DNA of 9,098 nt from Elusimicrobiota bacterium (GCA_003500765.1 DNQL01000235.1:1-9098); one strand, 5' to 3'; positions 1-6,517 are shown, numbered from the stretch's first letter. Numbers and translations are program-made. The notes: generated by a model from the sequence alone, not told the origin.

Positions 1-2
1 CG

Positions 3-782
3 CAGCGTTTCGAACTGACCGTCAGCGCCGCCCCCGTGCTGCGCGAGGGCCGCGCGGCCGGCTGCGTGCTGGTGGCGCACGACGTCAGCGCGCTCAAGAA
101 AGCCGAGAGGATACGCCGGGATTTCGTAGCCAACGTCTCGCACGAGCTGAAGACCCCGCTCACCGCGATAAAGGGCAGCGTGGAGACGCTGATCGGCGGC
201 GCCGTCGACGACCGGGAGAACCGGGGCGAGTTCCTCGACGCCGTGCTGCGCCAGGCCACCCGTCTCGAAGGCCTCGTCAACGACCTGCTAAGGCTCTCCA
301 GCCTGGAGGCCGCCTCGGCCCGGCTGGACCTCGCCGACCTTCCGCTCAGCGCCCTGGCGGGGGAGGTACACCGCGAGATCCTGCCGGCTTTCAAAACGAA
401 GAAGATAGACTTCGCCAACGACGTACCGGCCGGTCTCTCCGTCCGGGCGGACAGGAAGCGGCTGGAGCAGGCGCTCTTTAACCTCATCGACAACGCTTTC
501 AAGTACACCCCCGACTGCGGACGGGTCTCGGTCTCGGCCGCCGCGGAGGAGGGTTTCGTCCGCGTCCGCGTGTCCGATACCGGCCCGGGCATACCGGCCG
601 ATTCGCTCTCCAGGATCTTCGAACGCTTCTACCGCGTGGACAAGGCCCGCTCGCGCGAGCTGGGCGGCACCGGCCTCGGGCTTTCGATAGTCAAGCACGC
701 CGTGGAGCTGCACGGCGGTTCCGTCGGCGTGGAGTCGGAGGAAGGCCGCGGCTCCTCCTTCTGGTTCACCCTGCCGGCCTGA
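3..782 (+). CDS. phoR: PhoR-type sensor histidine kinase, 5'-truncated
   Basis: The C-terminal part of a membrane-associated histidine kinase; the frame is open to the window edge, so the N-terminus (membrane segments, most of the PAS domain) is missing. The first 30 or so codons look like the end of a PAS domain leading into the dimerisation helix. The H-box SHELKTPL has its phospho-accepting His at 141-143. The ATPase domain follows: N-box NLIDNAFKYTP from 480, G1 box DTGPGIP from 576, F-box FERFYRVDKARS, and G2 box GGTGLGLS from 663. All catalytic motifs are intact. The short PAS-to-H-box spacing and the RVDKARSRELGGTGLGL stretch are typical of PhoR, and the pst-phoU genes downstream support that name. 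It would phosphorylate a PhoB-like regulator, probably encoded just upstream outside the window. Kinase assignment is certain; the phosphate role rests on similarity plus context. Confidence 0.88.
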   Translation, partial: QRFELTVSAAPVLREGRAAGCVLVAHDVSALKKAERIRRDFVANVSHELKTPLTAIKGSVETLIGGAVDDRENRGEFLDAVLRQATRLEGLVNDLLRLSSLEAASARLDLADLPLSALAGEVHREILPAFKTKKIDFANDVPAGLSVRADRKRLEQALFNLIDNAFKYTPDCGRVSVSAAAEEGFVRVRVSDTGPGIPADSLSRIFERFYRVDKARSRELGGTGLGLSIVKHAVELHGGSVGVESEEGRGSSFWFTLPA

Positions 783-796
783 TCTCTTTTCGCTTA

Positions 797-840
797 TTTA
801 CCCGCATTTTACCCCCGCTTCGCTCCCCCTTTAACCCGTC
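797..840 (+). promoter_or_regulatory. Pho-box-like array of four 11-bp direct repeats upstream of the porin
   Basis: Four tandem 11-mers begin at 797, 808, 819 and 830: TTTACCCGCAT, TTTACCCCCGC, TTCGCTCCCCC, TTTAACCCGTC. PhoB-family regulators bind direct repeats of 11-bp period just upstream of the -10, which fits exactly. The array starts 48, 37, 26 and 15 nt before the first base of the -10 at 845. The same spacing recurs before pstC. The repeat sequence is not the E. coli consensus and lies closer to TT-A-C style boxes. Binding by a PhoB homologue is inferred. Confidence 0.68.
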
Positions 841-843
841 TTT

Positions 844-852
844 CTACACTAT
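844..852 (+). promoter_or_regulatory. -10 region of the porin-pstS promoter
   Basis: CTACACTAT contains TACACT at 845-850, matching TATAAT at four of six positions including the key first, second and last bases. There is no recognisable -35 hexamer at 17 bp, as expected for an activator-dependent promoter in which the repeat array replaces it. Transcription would begin near 857, giving a leader of about 28 nt that includes the GGGAGG ribosome site at 873-878. The same element occurs before pstC and before the metallo-hydrolase gene. Confidence 0.6.
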
Positions 853-884
853 CCCCGTAGTCGACGGTAAACGGGAGGTGGCGA

Positions 885-2174
885 ATGGCTTACGGAAATA
901 CTTTCAGGACGGCCGCGGCCCTGCTGGCGCTGGCCGTTTTCTGCGCCCCGGCGGCGCGCGCCGGGGAACTGGACCTGCTGCTCGACCGGCTGGTGGAGAA
1001 GGAAGTGCTGGACCCGGGCGAGGCGCAGGAGATACGCATCGGCACGCAGGAAGAGGTGAAGAAAGAGATAGCGCAACAGCGGCACAGGACCCTGCCGATG
1101 TGGATCCAGACGATGAAACTTCGCGGCGACGTGCGCCTGCGCTACCAGTTCAACGACAACGGGAATCTCGCCGATACGCAGCACCGCGGGCGCTATCGCC
1201 TGCGCTTCTTCGTCGACTCCAAAGTGAACGAGAAGGTCTACACCGGCTTCGGCTTCGCCAGTGGCAACAGCGCCGACCCCCGGTCGACCAACCAGACCTT
1301 CACGGACAATAACGGCAAGAAGAACCTCTATATCGACTATGTCTTCGCCGAGTACAATCATTCGGACAACCTGGCGTTCACCGCCGGCCGCACGAAGAAC
1401 CCGCTCTGGCTGACCAGCGACCTGCTCTGGGACGGCGACATTAACCTGGAGGGATTGGGCGCCCGTCTGACCTGGCCCTACAGCTATAACTGGCAGCTCT
1501 TCGCCAACGCGGGCCTCGTCATACTAAACGAATCATCGACCGTCCCCGGCGATCCGCATATGCTATACGCCCAGCCGGGCGTGACCTGGCGCGGGCCCGA
1601 AGGGAAGTTCGACATGAAGGCCGGCGCGGCCTTCTACGGCTTCAATAACGTAAAAGGAGCGGCGGCGCTCGCCCATAGGCCTTCCGGGACGGATTACCAG
1701 CAGGCCAATACCCTGGTCTCTTCGAGGTACAAGTACGATTACGACGCGGTGGCCCCGGAATTCGAGTTCAACTGGAACATCCTCGACCCGGTCCCGCTCC
1801 CGGTGCTGGGTTACTGGGGGTATAACGTGACCTACGCGGGCGTGTTCGGCTCCGCCGTGAAGGCGCTCTCGCATTCGGGGAACGCCTCGGGCTGGATAGC
1901 CGGCCTGAAGCTCGGCCAGCGCAAAGTGGAGGACGCGGGGCAATGGCAGCTCCGCTACTCGTACCGCCGGCTGGAGTCCGACGCCTGGCTGGATAATTAT
2001 CCCGATTCCGACTTCTACGGCGGTTCGACCAACTCGAAAGGCCACGAGCTCGGCCTCACGCTGGGCCTCATGCGCGCCTTCGCACTCGACTTCGATTATT
2101 ACCAGGCGGAACCGGTGAACGGCTCTCTGAAGAAAGAGAAGCTGTTCCAGGCCGACGTGAACCTCAAGTTCTAA
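885..2174 (+). CDS. Putative outer-membrane porin, probably phosphate-regulated
   Basis: A 429-residue outer-membrane beta-barrel protein. Residues 1-26 are a signal peptide (hydrophobic AALLALAVFCAP, cleavage after ARA). Residues 27-70 are a charged helical segment (LLDRLVEKEVLDPGEAQEI), as seen at the N-terminus of periplasm-anchored porins. From about 75 onward there are alternating aromatic/polar strands (LRGDVRLRYQF, RGRYRLRFFVDS, FAEYNHSDNLAFTAGR), and the chain ends in phenylalanine (DVNLKF), the usual barrel-assembly signal. The whole resembles the 'putative porin' family (Pfam Porin_5); this is from recollection, not a search. The start is fixed by GGGAGG 6 nt upstream. It lies behind a Pho-box-like array and 17 nt before pstS, so it probably carries phosphate across the outer membrane, the role OprP plays in Pseudomonas, although it is not clearly homologous to OprP. 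Substrate specificity is inferred from context only. Confidence 0.82.
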   Translation: MAYGNTFRTAAALLALAVFCAPAARAGELDLLLDRLVEKEVLDPGEAQEIRIGTQEEVKKEIAQQRHRTLPMWIQTMKLRGDVRLRYQFNDNGNLADTQHRGRYRLRFFVDSKVNEKVYTGFGFASGNSADPRSTNQTFTDNNGKKNLYIDYVFAEYNHSDNLAFTAGRTKNPLWLTSDLLWDGDINLEGLGARLTWPYSYNWQLFANAGLVILNESSTVPGDPHMLYAQPGVTWRGPEGKFDMKAGAAFYGFNNVKGAAALAHRPSGTDYQQANTLVSSRYKYDYDAVAPEFEFNWNILDPVPLPVLGYWGYNVTYAGVFGSAVKALSHSGNASGWIAGLKLGQRKVEDAGQWQLRYSYRRLESDAWLDNYPDSDFYGGSTNSKGHELGLTLGLMRAFALDFDYYQAEPVNGSLKKEKLFQADVNLKF

Positions 2175-2191
2175 AAACAAAGGAGAAAGAA

Positions 2192-2998
2192 ATGAAAAAA
2201 ATAACGACGCTGATACTGGCCCTGCACATGGCCGCGCCGGCCTTCGCCGGGCAGAAGATAGTGGTGGAAGGCTCCACGACGGTCCTGCCTATAGCCCAGA
2301 AGGCCGCCGAGGAGTTCATGAAGCTCGATAAGGACGCCGACATCTCGATCCGCGGCGGAGGCTCGGGCGTGGGCATCGCCTCCATCATAGACGGCACCTG
2401 CGATATCGCCGACGCCTCGCGGGCGGTCAAGCCCTCCGAGCTGGAGAAGGCCGCCAAAAAAGGCAGGGACCTCGTCGCGCACGTGATAGCTATGGACGGC
2501 ATCTCGCATATCCTCCACCCTTCCAATCCGATGAAGGGCCTGACCCGCGAGCAGATAAAGAAGCTCTACACGACCCGCGTGAAGAACTGGAAAGAGATCG
2601 GCGGGCCCGACCTGAAGCTGGTCGTCATCTCCCGCGACAGCGCCAGCGGCACTTTCGAGGCCTTCAGCGAGCTGGTCCTCGACAAGAAGAAGGTGCGCCC
2701 CGACGCCATCATGCAGGCGTCCAACCAGGGCATCGCCTCGATAGTCGCCCGCACGCCGGGCGCGATCGGCTATGTCGGGCTGGGCTACGTGACGGATTCG
2801 GTCAAGGCGATAGCCGTGGACGGCGTCATGCCCGACAAGGAGTCGGTCATCCGCAACAAGTACGCCATCTCCCGCCCGCTGTTCATGTACACCGCCGGCA
2901 AGCCGGAGGGCCTGGTGAAGAAGTTCCTCGACTATGTCAAAGGCCCCGAGGGGCGGCGTATAGTCGAAGAGCAGGGCTTCGTCGCTCTCAAGAAGTAA
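2192..2998 (+). CDS. pstS: Periplasmic phosphate-binding protein PstS
   Basis: A 268-residue solute-binding protein of the high-affinity phosphate ABC importer. A short signal peptide (KK then a hydrophobic run, cleavage after AFA at about 19) exports it. There is no lipobox cysteine, so it should be a soluble periplasmic protein. Phosphate-contacting segments are visible: GSTTVLP at 27-33, the glycine-rich RGGGSGVGI at 54-62, DASRAV at 74-79, and SRDSASGTFEAF at 147-158. Residues 101-113 (MDGISHILHPSNP) form the family's hinge strand. It belongs to the shorter PstS type, without the extra length of the E. coli protein. AAAGGAG lies 5-6 nt before the ATG. It follows the porin by 17 nt, so the two should share the repeat-array promoter. 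The gap after it holds a large hairpin, which may let pstS mRNA accumulate separately. Confidence 0.95.
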   Translation: MKKITTLILALHMAAPAFAGQKIVVEGSTTVLPIAQKAAEEFMKLDKDADISIRGGGSGVGIASIIDGTCDIADASRAVKPSELEKAAKKGRDLVAHVIAMDGISHILHPSNPMKGLTREQIKKLYTTRVKNWKEIGGPDLKLVVISRDSASGTFEAFSELVLDKKKVRPDAIMQASNQGIASIVARTPGAIGYVGLGYVTDSVKAIAVDGVMPDKESVIRNKYAISRPLFMYTAGKPEGLVKKFLDYVKGPEGRRIVEEQGFVALKK

Positions 2999-3006
2999 GG
3001 AGAACT

Positions 3007-3036
3007 ATGCCGGGGGAGGCGGTCCTGCTAAGCTGA
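3007..3036 (+). CDS. Possible 9-residue leader ORF after pstS
   Basis: ATG at 3007 follows AAGGAG by about 4 nt, a better ribosome site than that of pstC. The frame encodes MPGEAVLLS and stops at 3034-3036. It covers the left arm of the stem-loop at 3009-3054 and stops inside the loop, so ribosomes on it would melt the hairpin. It may be a translated regulatory leader, or a leftover start site from an ancestral downstream gene. The size is too small for any protein function to be argued. Confidence 0.25.
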   Translation: MPGEAVLLS

Positions 3037-3054
3037 CACGCCGCATCCCCCGGC
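3009..3054 (+). other. Strong stem-loop in the pstS-pstC gap
   Basis: The arm at 3009-3022 (GCCGGGGGAGGCGG) pairs with 3041-3054 (CCGCATCCCCCGGC): 13 base pairs with one G-A mismatch at 3018/3045 and an 18-nt loop. No T-run follows, so it is unlikely to be a complete intrinsic terminator. A GC-rich hairpin after a binding-protein gene commonly shields the upstream mRNA from 3' exonucleases, which would favour PstS over the membrane components. That role is inferred by analogy with malE-malF. Confidence 0.65.
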
Positions 3055-3088
3055 TGGCTCCTTATGGGACGCTGAACGGGTCGGCTTC

Positions 3089-3132
3089 CTTACCGGGAAT
3101 TTACACGGGCTTCGCGCCGTCTTTGCCCGCCC
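3089..3132 (+). promoter_or_regulatory. Pho-box-like array of four 11-bp direct repeats upstream of pstC
   Basis: Tandem 11-mers start at 3089, 3100, 3111 and 3122: CTTACCGGGAA, TTTACACGGGC, TTCGCGCCGTC, TTTGCCCGCCC. They begin 48, 37, 26 and 15 nt before the first base of the -10, exactly as in the array before the porin. The third unit begins TTCGC in both arrays while the second begins TTTAC in both. This matched layout at two Pho-locus promoters makes a PhoB-type operator the best reading. Confidence 0.68.
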
Positions 3133-3135
3133 TCG

Positions 3136-3144
3136 CTAGACTAT
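3136..3144 (+). promoter_or_regulatory. -10 region of the pstC-pstA-pstB-phoU promoter
   Basis: CTAGACTAT (TAGACT at 3137-3142) corresponds base for base, apart from one position, to the porin -10. The bases just after it (CCCCGTA) also match the porin promoter. Transcription should start near 3149-3150, only 5-6 nt before the pstC ATG. No -35 hexamer is evident, consistent with activation from the repeat array. Confidence 0.6.
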
Positions 3145-3154
3145 ACCCCGTAAG

Positions 3155-4039
3155 ATGAACACGACCAAAGAGAAGCTCATAAAACTCCTGTTCACGGCCG
3201 CCGCCTTCTCCTCGCTGGCCCTGCTGGCCGGCATAATCATCGTCCTGTTCCGCGAGGCCCTGCCGGTCTTCAATTTCGTGAGCCCGCTCGCCTTCCTGGG
3301 CGGCGAGAGCTGGTACCCGACGGCCGAGCCGCCCGAGTTCGGCGTCTACCCGCTCATCATGGCCTCCGCCTGGGTCACGGCCATAGCGCTGGCCATCTGC
3401 GTGCCGCTGGGCGTCGGCAGCGCGCTTTACCTGCACGAGCTCGCCGGGGAAAGGCAGCGCGCGGTCCTTAAACCCGTCATCGAGGTGCTGGCCTCGGTAC
3501 CGTCCATCATCTACGGCTTTTTCGGCATGACCGTGATGGCGCCTCTCATGCAGGAGGCCTTCGACCTTCCCATAGGTCTCTGCGCGCTGACCGCCGGGGT
3601 CATACTCGGCGTGATGGCCACGCCGACTGTTGCCAGCATCGCCGAGGACGCGCTGGGCTACGTGCCGCGCTCTTTCCGCGAGGCCTCCTTCGCGCTCGGC
3701 GCCAACCGCTGGGAGACGCTGGTAAAGGTGATAGTGCCGGCGGCCGGCTCCGGGATATCGACGGCGGTAATACTCGGCATGAGCCGGGCCATCGGCGAGA
3801 CCATGACGGTACTGATGGTGGCGGGCGGCGCGGCCGTCGTGCCTTCCTCCGTCTTCGACCCGGTGCGCCCGATGACGGCCGCGATAGCCGCCGAAATGGG
3901 CGAGGCCCCGGTGGGAGGCGAGCACTACCACGCGCTGTTCGCCATAGCCCTGGCCCTCTTCCTCGTCACGTTCGTCTTCAATATCGCGGCCGAGTTCATC
4001 AGCCGCCGCTACCGCCTGAAGCTGGGGCTGGCCAGATGA
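3155..4039 (+). CDS. pstC: Phosphate ABC transporter permease PstC
   Basis: A 294-residue inner-membrane permease that pairs with PstA to form the phosphate channel. Hydrophobic segments are visible at about 13-33, 68-92, 108-130, 140-158, 196-224 and 259-280, giving six membrane spans. The loop that docks on PstB, EASFALGANRWETL, is at 176-189, followed by the VIVPAAGSGI and SRAIGETMTVLMVAGG stretch typical of PstC. A stop codon at 3137-3139 in frame excludes any start upstream of ATG 3155. It is slightly shorter than the E. coli protein, mainly at the N-terminus. It has no clear ribosome site, and its ATG lies about 5 nt after the predicted transcription start, so it is probably read as a nearly leaderless message. 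It overlaps pstA by four bases (ATGA), indicating translational coupling. Confidence 0.95.
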   Translation: MNTTKEKLIKLLFTAAAFSSLALLAGIIIVLFREALPVFNFVSPLAFLGGESWYPTAEPPEFGVYPLIMASAWVTAIALAICVPLGVGSALYLHELAGERQRAVLKPVIEVLASVPSIIYGFFGMTVMAPLMQEAFDLPIGLCALTAGVILGVMATPTVASIAEDALGYVPRSFREASFALGANRWETLVKVIVPAAGSGISTAVILGMSRAIGETMTVLMVAGGAAVVPSSVFDPVRPMTAAIAAEMGEAPVGGEHYHALFAIALALFLVTFVFNIAAEFISRRYRLKLGLAR

Positions 4040-4890
4040 CGAAGCGCGATCTCTTTCAGAAGGCCGGCTTCGCCATGCTCGGGCTGTGCATGGCGGCCAA
4101 CGTCGTTTTCCTCGGCGCGATACTCTGGTTCATCGCCTCGCGCGGCCTGCCGGCCATAAGCTGGGAGTTCCTTACCGCCGCCCCGCGCGACGCCATGACG
4201 GCCGGCGGCATAGCCCCGGCCATACTCGGGACGCTGTACCTGACGCTCGGCGCGGTCGCCGTGGCGCTGCCGCTGGGCGTGGCCTGCGCGGTGTATCTCA
4301 CCGAATATTCCCCCAAGGGCTGGGCCGTCAACCTCATAAGGATAAGCGTCAACAACCTCGCCGGTGTGCCGTCGGTCGTCTTCGGCCTGTTCGGCCTGGC
4401 CGTCTTCGTAAAAGGCGCCGGTTTCGGCGTCTCCATACTTTCCGGCTCGCTCACGCTGGGGATGCTGACGCTGCCGCTGATAATCTCGGCCTCGCAGGAG
4501 GCGCTGGTGGCCGTGCCGCAGTCCGTGCGCGAGGCCTCGCTCGCCCTGGGCGCAAGCCGCTGGGAGACGATAAGGAAGGTCGTGCTGCCGGCCGCGCTGC
4601 CCGGCATACTCACCGGCGTCATACTCAGCGTCGGCCGCGCCGCCGGCGAGACGGCCCCGATACTTTTCACGGCCGCCGCTTTCTACCTCAAGGGCTACCC
4701 TGACTCCATCTTTTCCGAGGTCATGGCCCTGCCCTATCACATCTACGCCCTCATGACCGAGGGCACGCATCCCGAAGCCCAGACGCGCATCGCCTACGGC
4801 TCGAGCCTGGTACTGCTGGCCCTGGTGCTGGCCATGTCCATGCTCGCGATATACATAAGGCAGCGCCAGAGGAGGAGTTATCATGCTTAG
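4036..4890 (+). CDS. pstA: Phosphate ABC transporter permease PstA
   Basis: A 284-residue inner-membrane permease, the partner of PstC. Six hydrophobic spans are apparent, beginning at about 12-34 and 60-88 and ending at about 255-275. The ATPase-docking loop [14 protein letters not shown] lies at 167-179 and is followed by [30 protein letters not shown], best quoted as residues 182-212, which is diagnostic of PstA. The region at 215-243, including [20 protein letters not shown], is the conserved PstA segment before the last membrane span. Its ATG sits inside the pstC stop (ATGA), so translation is coupled. The 3' end overlaps the start of pstB by 8 bases. Confidence 0.95.
   Translation: MTKRDLFQKAGFAMLGLCMAANVVFLGAILWFIASRGLPAISWEFLTAAPRDAMTAGGIAPAILGTLYLTLGAVAVALPLGVACAVYLTEYSPKGWAVNLIRISVNNLAGVPSVVFGLFGLAVFVKGAGFGVSILSGSLTLGMLTLPLIISASQEALVAVPQSVREASLALGASRWETIRKVVLPAALPGILTGVILSVGRAAGETAPILFTAAAFYLKGYPDSIFSEVMALPYHIYALMTEGTHPEAQTRIAYGSSLVLLALVLAMSMLAIYIRQRQRRSYHA
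4871..4877 (+). promoter_or_regulatory. Ribosome site fixing the pstB start
   Basis: GGAGGAG lies inside the 3' end of pstA, 5 nt before ATG 4883. It is among the strongest ribosome sites in the window. No other ATG or GTG in the pstB frame precedes the ATPase domain, so it supports the long N-terminus of PstB. Confidence 0.8.
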
Positions 4891-5734
4891 CGTAACTTTG
4901 GAAAACCCCGCGGCCGGGGCCCCGTCGGGCGCGGTCATACTCAACGCCGGCGGCACCGCGGAAGGCGACGCTGTCGGCGTCGAGCCCAAGATCAGCGCCC
5001 GGGGCGTGAACTTCTACTACGGGAGCAAGCGCGCCCTGCGGGACATAAGCCTGGACTTCGCTCCGCGCATGGTGACCGCCATAATCGGCCCGTCGGGCTG
5101 CGGCAAGTCCACGTTCATCCGGCTGATAAACCGCATGAACGAGCTGGTCCCGGGCACGCGGCTGGAGGGGGAGATACTGCTCGACGGACTGGACATAACG
5201 GGCCCCGCCTGCGACGCGGCGGAACTGCGCAAGCGGGTCGGCATGGTCTTCCAGAAGCCCAACCCTTTCCCCAAGACGATCTTCGAGAACGTCGCCTACG
5301 GCCTGGAGGTCGGCGGCCTGCGCGACCGGCTGGCGCTGGAGGAGCGGGTGGAACTCTCGCTGCGCAAAGCCGCGCTCTGGGACGAGGTGAAGGACCGCCT
5401 GCGCGAGAGCGCGCTCGGCCTTTCGGGCGGGCAACAGCAGCGGCTCTGCATAGCCCGCTGCCTGGCCGTCGAGCCGGAGGTTATACTCTTCGACGAGCCC
5501 TGCGCCAGCCTCGACCCTATCTCCACCGCGAAGATAGAGGAACTCATACTGGAACTGAAGCGCCAGTACACGATAGCGATAGTCACTCACAACATGCAGC
5601 AGGCGGCGCGCGTCTCGGACCGCACCGCCTTTTTCCTGATGGGCGAACTCATCGAAGTGGGGCCGACGGGGCGTATATTCAAGGCGCCCCGCGATAAGCG
5701 CACAGAGGACTATATAACCGGCCGTTTCGGCTAG
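4883..5734 (+). CDS. pstB: Phosphate ABC transporter ATPase PstB
   Basis: A 283-residue cytoplasmic ATPase driving PstSCA phosphate import. Motifs in order: the A-loop region NFYYG at 43-47, Walker [10 protein letters not shown] at 69-77, Q-loop FQKPNPFP at 123-130, signature LSGGQQQR at 180-187, Walker B ILFDEP at 201-206 with catalytic Glu205, D-loop ASLD at 208-211, and switch His236 in [13 protein letters not shown]. The LNxxNP-like KPNPFP and C-terminal [10 protein letters not shown] are PstB-specific. All catalytic residues are present. Most PstB proteins start directly before the KISxRGxNFYYG segment; this one carries about 35 extra residues rich in Gly, Ala and Val with no recognisable domain. 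The upstream GGAGGAG supports this start. It overlaps pstA by 8 nt and lies 10 nt before phoU. Confidence 0.96.
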   Translation: MLSVTLENPAAGAPSGAVILNAGGTAEGDAVGVEPKISARGVNFYYGSKRALRDISLDFAPRMVTAIIGPSGCGKSTFIRLINRMNELVPGTRLEGEILLDGLDITGPACDAAELRKRVGMVFQKPNPFPKTIFENVAYGLEVGGLRDRLALEERVELSLRKAALWDEVKDRLRESALGLSGGQQQRLCIARCLAVEPEVILFDEPCASLDPISTAKIEELILELKRQYTIAIVTHNMQQAARVSDRTAFFLMGELIEVGPTGRIFKAPRDKRTEDYITGRFG

Positions 5735-5744
5735 GGGGGGGAGC

Positions 5745-6428
5745 ATGCAAAGGCATTTCGACGAGGAACTGCAGGATCTTAAAGGCGCCGTCATGCGCAT
5801 GGCCTCGCTGGCGCGGCAGGCGCTGATGAAGGCGGTGGAAGCCCTCAAGGGCCGCGATCCGGCCGCCGCGCGCGAGGTGATGGGGAGCGATGCCGAGCTC
5901 GACGCGTTGGAACTCGAGATCGACGAGCGGTGCCTGGACCTGATCGCCCGCCATCAGCCCATGGCCCGCGACCTGCGCTTCATCACCACCGCCATAAGGC
6001 TCAACGCGGAGCTCGAGCGCATAGGGGACCTCGCCGTGGACGTGGCGCAGCGCGCGCTGGACCTCTCCGGCAAGCCGCTGCTCAAGCCGCTGGTGGACAT
6101 ACCGCGCCTGGCGGAGCTGGCCGCGCGCATGACCGGCGAGGCCACCGAGGCTTTTGTGAACGGCGACGCGGAACTGGCGCGCAAAGTGGTCCTTTCCGAT
6201 CCCGAAGCGGACGGCCTCAAGCGCGCGGTCGAGAAGGAACTGGTCGAGGATTACATGATGAAGGACGGCTCCACGGCCGACCGGGCGGTCCCGCTGCTGC
6301 TGGCCGCCAGGCACCTGGAGCGCGTGGCCGACCACGCCGTCAGCATGGCCGAGGACATAATCTACATGGTGGAGGCCCGGGTAGTAAGGCATCGCCCCGG
6401 GGAGTTGGGCAAAAGGCCGGAAAAGTAG
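5745..6428 (+). CDS. phoU: Phosphate signalling regulator PhoU
   Basis: A 227-residue all-helical cytoplasmic protein with two repeats of a three-helix bundle. Each repeat ends in the family's metal-binding E-R-x-x-D motif: ERIGDLAVDVA at 91-101 and ERVADHAVSMAED at 192-204. The N-terminal FDEELQDLKGAVMRMASLA at 5-23 and the region RHQPMARDLRFITTAIRLN at 69-87 are characteristic. PhoU links the PstSCAB transporter to PhoR and keeps the Pho response off when phosphate is plentiful; its position as the last pst gene is the usual one. Length is normal for the family. The ATG follows a run of eight G bases and GAG, which serves as ribosome site, 10 nt after the pstB stop. The final ~12 residues are a basic, variable tail. 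Confidence 0.95.
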   Translation: MQRHFDEELQDLKGAVMRMASLARQALMKAVEALKGRDPAAAREVMGSDAELDALELEIDERCLDLIARHQPMARDLRFITTAIRLNAELERIGDLAVDVAQRALDLSGKPLLKPLVDIPRLAELAARMTGEATEAFVNGDAELARKVVLSDPEADGLKRAVEKELVEDYMMKDGSTADRAVPLLLAARHLERVADHAVSMAEDIIYMVEARVVRHRPGELGKRPEK

Positions 6429-6450
6429 GACTTCGTAGGCCCTTTGGCCC

Positions 6451-6481
6451 TTTCGTAAAATGGCGGCCTGCCCTACACTAT
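6451..6481 (+). promoter_or_regulatory. Probable promoter of the metallo-hydrolase gene
   Basis: CTACACTAT at 6473-6481 is identical to the porin -10 element. A TTTCGT at 6451-6456 sits 17 bp upstream of TACACT but is a poor -35. Transcription would start near 6485-6486. The 11-bp repeats seen at the two Pho promoters are not present in the same phase here. No terminator separates phoU from this site, so readthrough from the pst operon is possible. Confidence 0.45.
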
Positions 6482-6508
6482 ATCATGACTTATCATCCTG
6501 GCAGGCCC

Positions 6509-6512
6509 GGAG
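6509..6512 (+). promoter_or_regulatory. Ribosome site favouring the 6518 start
   Basis: GGAG lies 5 nt before ATG 6518, and translation from there starts directly with a signal peptide. The competing in-frame ATG at 6485 has no ribosome site and falls on the predicted transcription start. It would add 11 polar residues (MTYHPGRPGAN) before the signal peptide. Confidence 0.55.
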
Positions 6513-6517
6513 CCAAC

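Noticed and set aside
854..875. Inverted repeat CCCGT/ACGGG in the porin leader that could hide the ribosome site.
   Set aside because: The predicted transcription start (about 857) leaves most of the left arm out of the RNA, and the stem is only 5 bp.
4751..5848. Long minus-strand open frame opposite pstA/pstB (365 residues), with similar ones opposite pstC, phoU and the GGDEF gene.
   Set aside because: Antisense open frames are expected in GC-rich coding DNA. These translate to Arg/Gly/Ala/His-rich sequence without domains and lie opposite clear genes.
6438..6449. GGCC-CTTT-GGCC after phoU as a terminator.
   Set aside because: A four-base-pair stem and no T-run; too weak.
6431..6452. CTTCGTAGGCC and CTTTGGCCCTT, 11 bp apart, as a third Pho-like array before the metallo-hydrolase gene.
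   Set aside because: Only two weak units, and they begin 43 and 32 nt before the -10, out of phase with the other two arrays.
5930..6517. The metallo-hydrolase frame stays open far upstream across phoU, allowing a 508-residue protein.
   Set aside because: The upstream part runs through phoU in another frame, reads as Arg/Gly/Ala-rich low-complexity sequence with no family resemblance, and phoU itself is unmistakable. The signal peptide at 6518 marks the real start.
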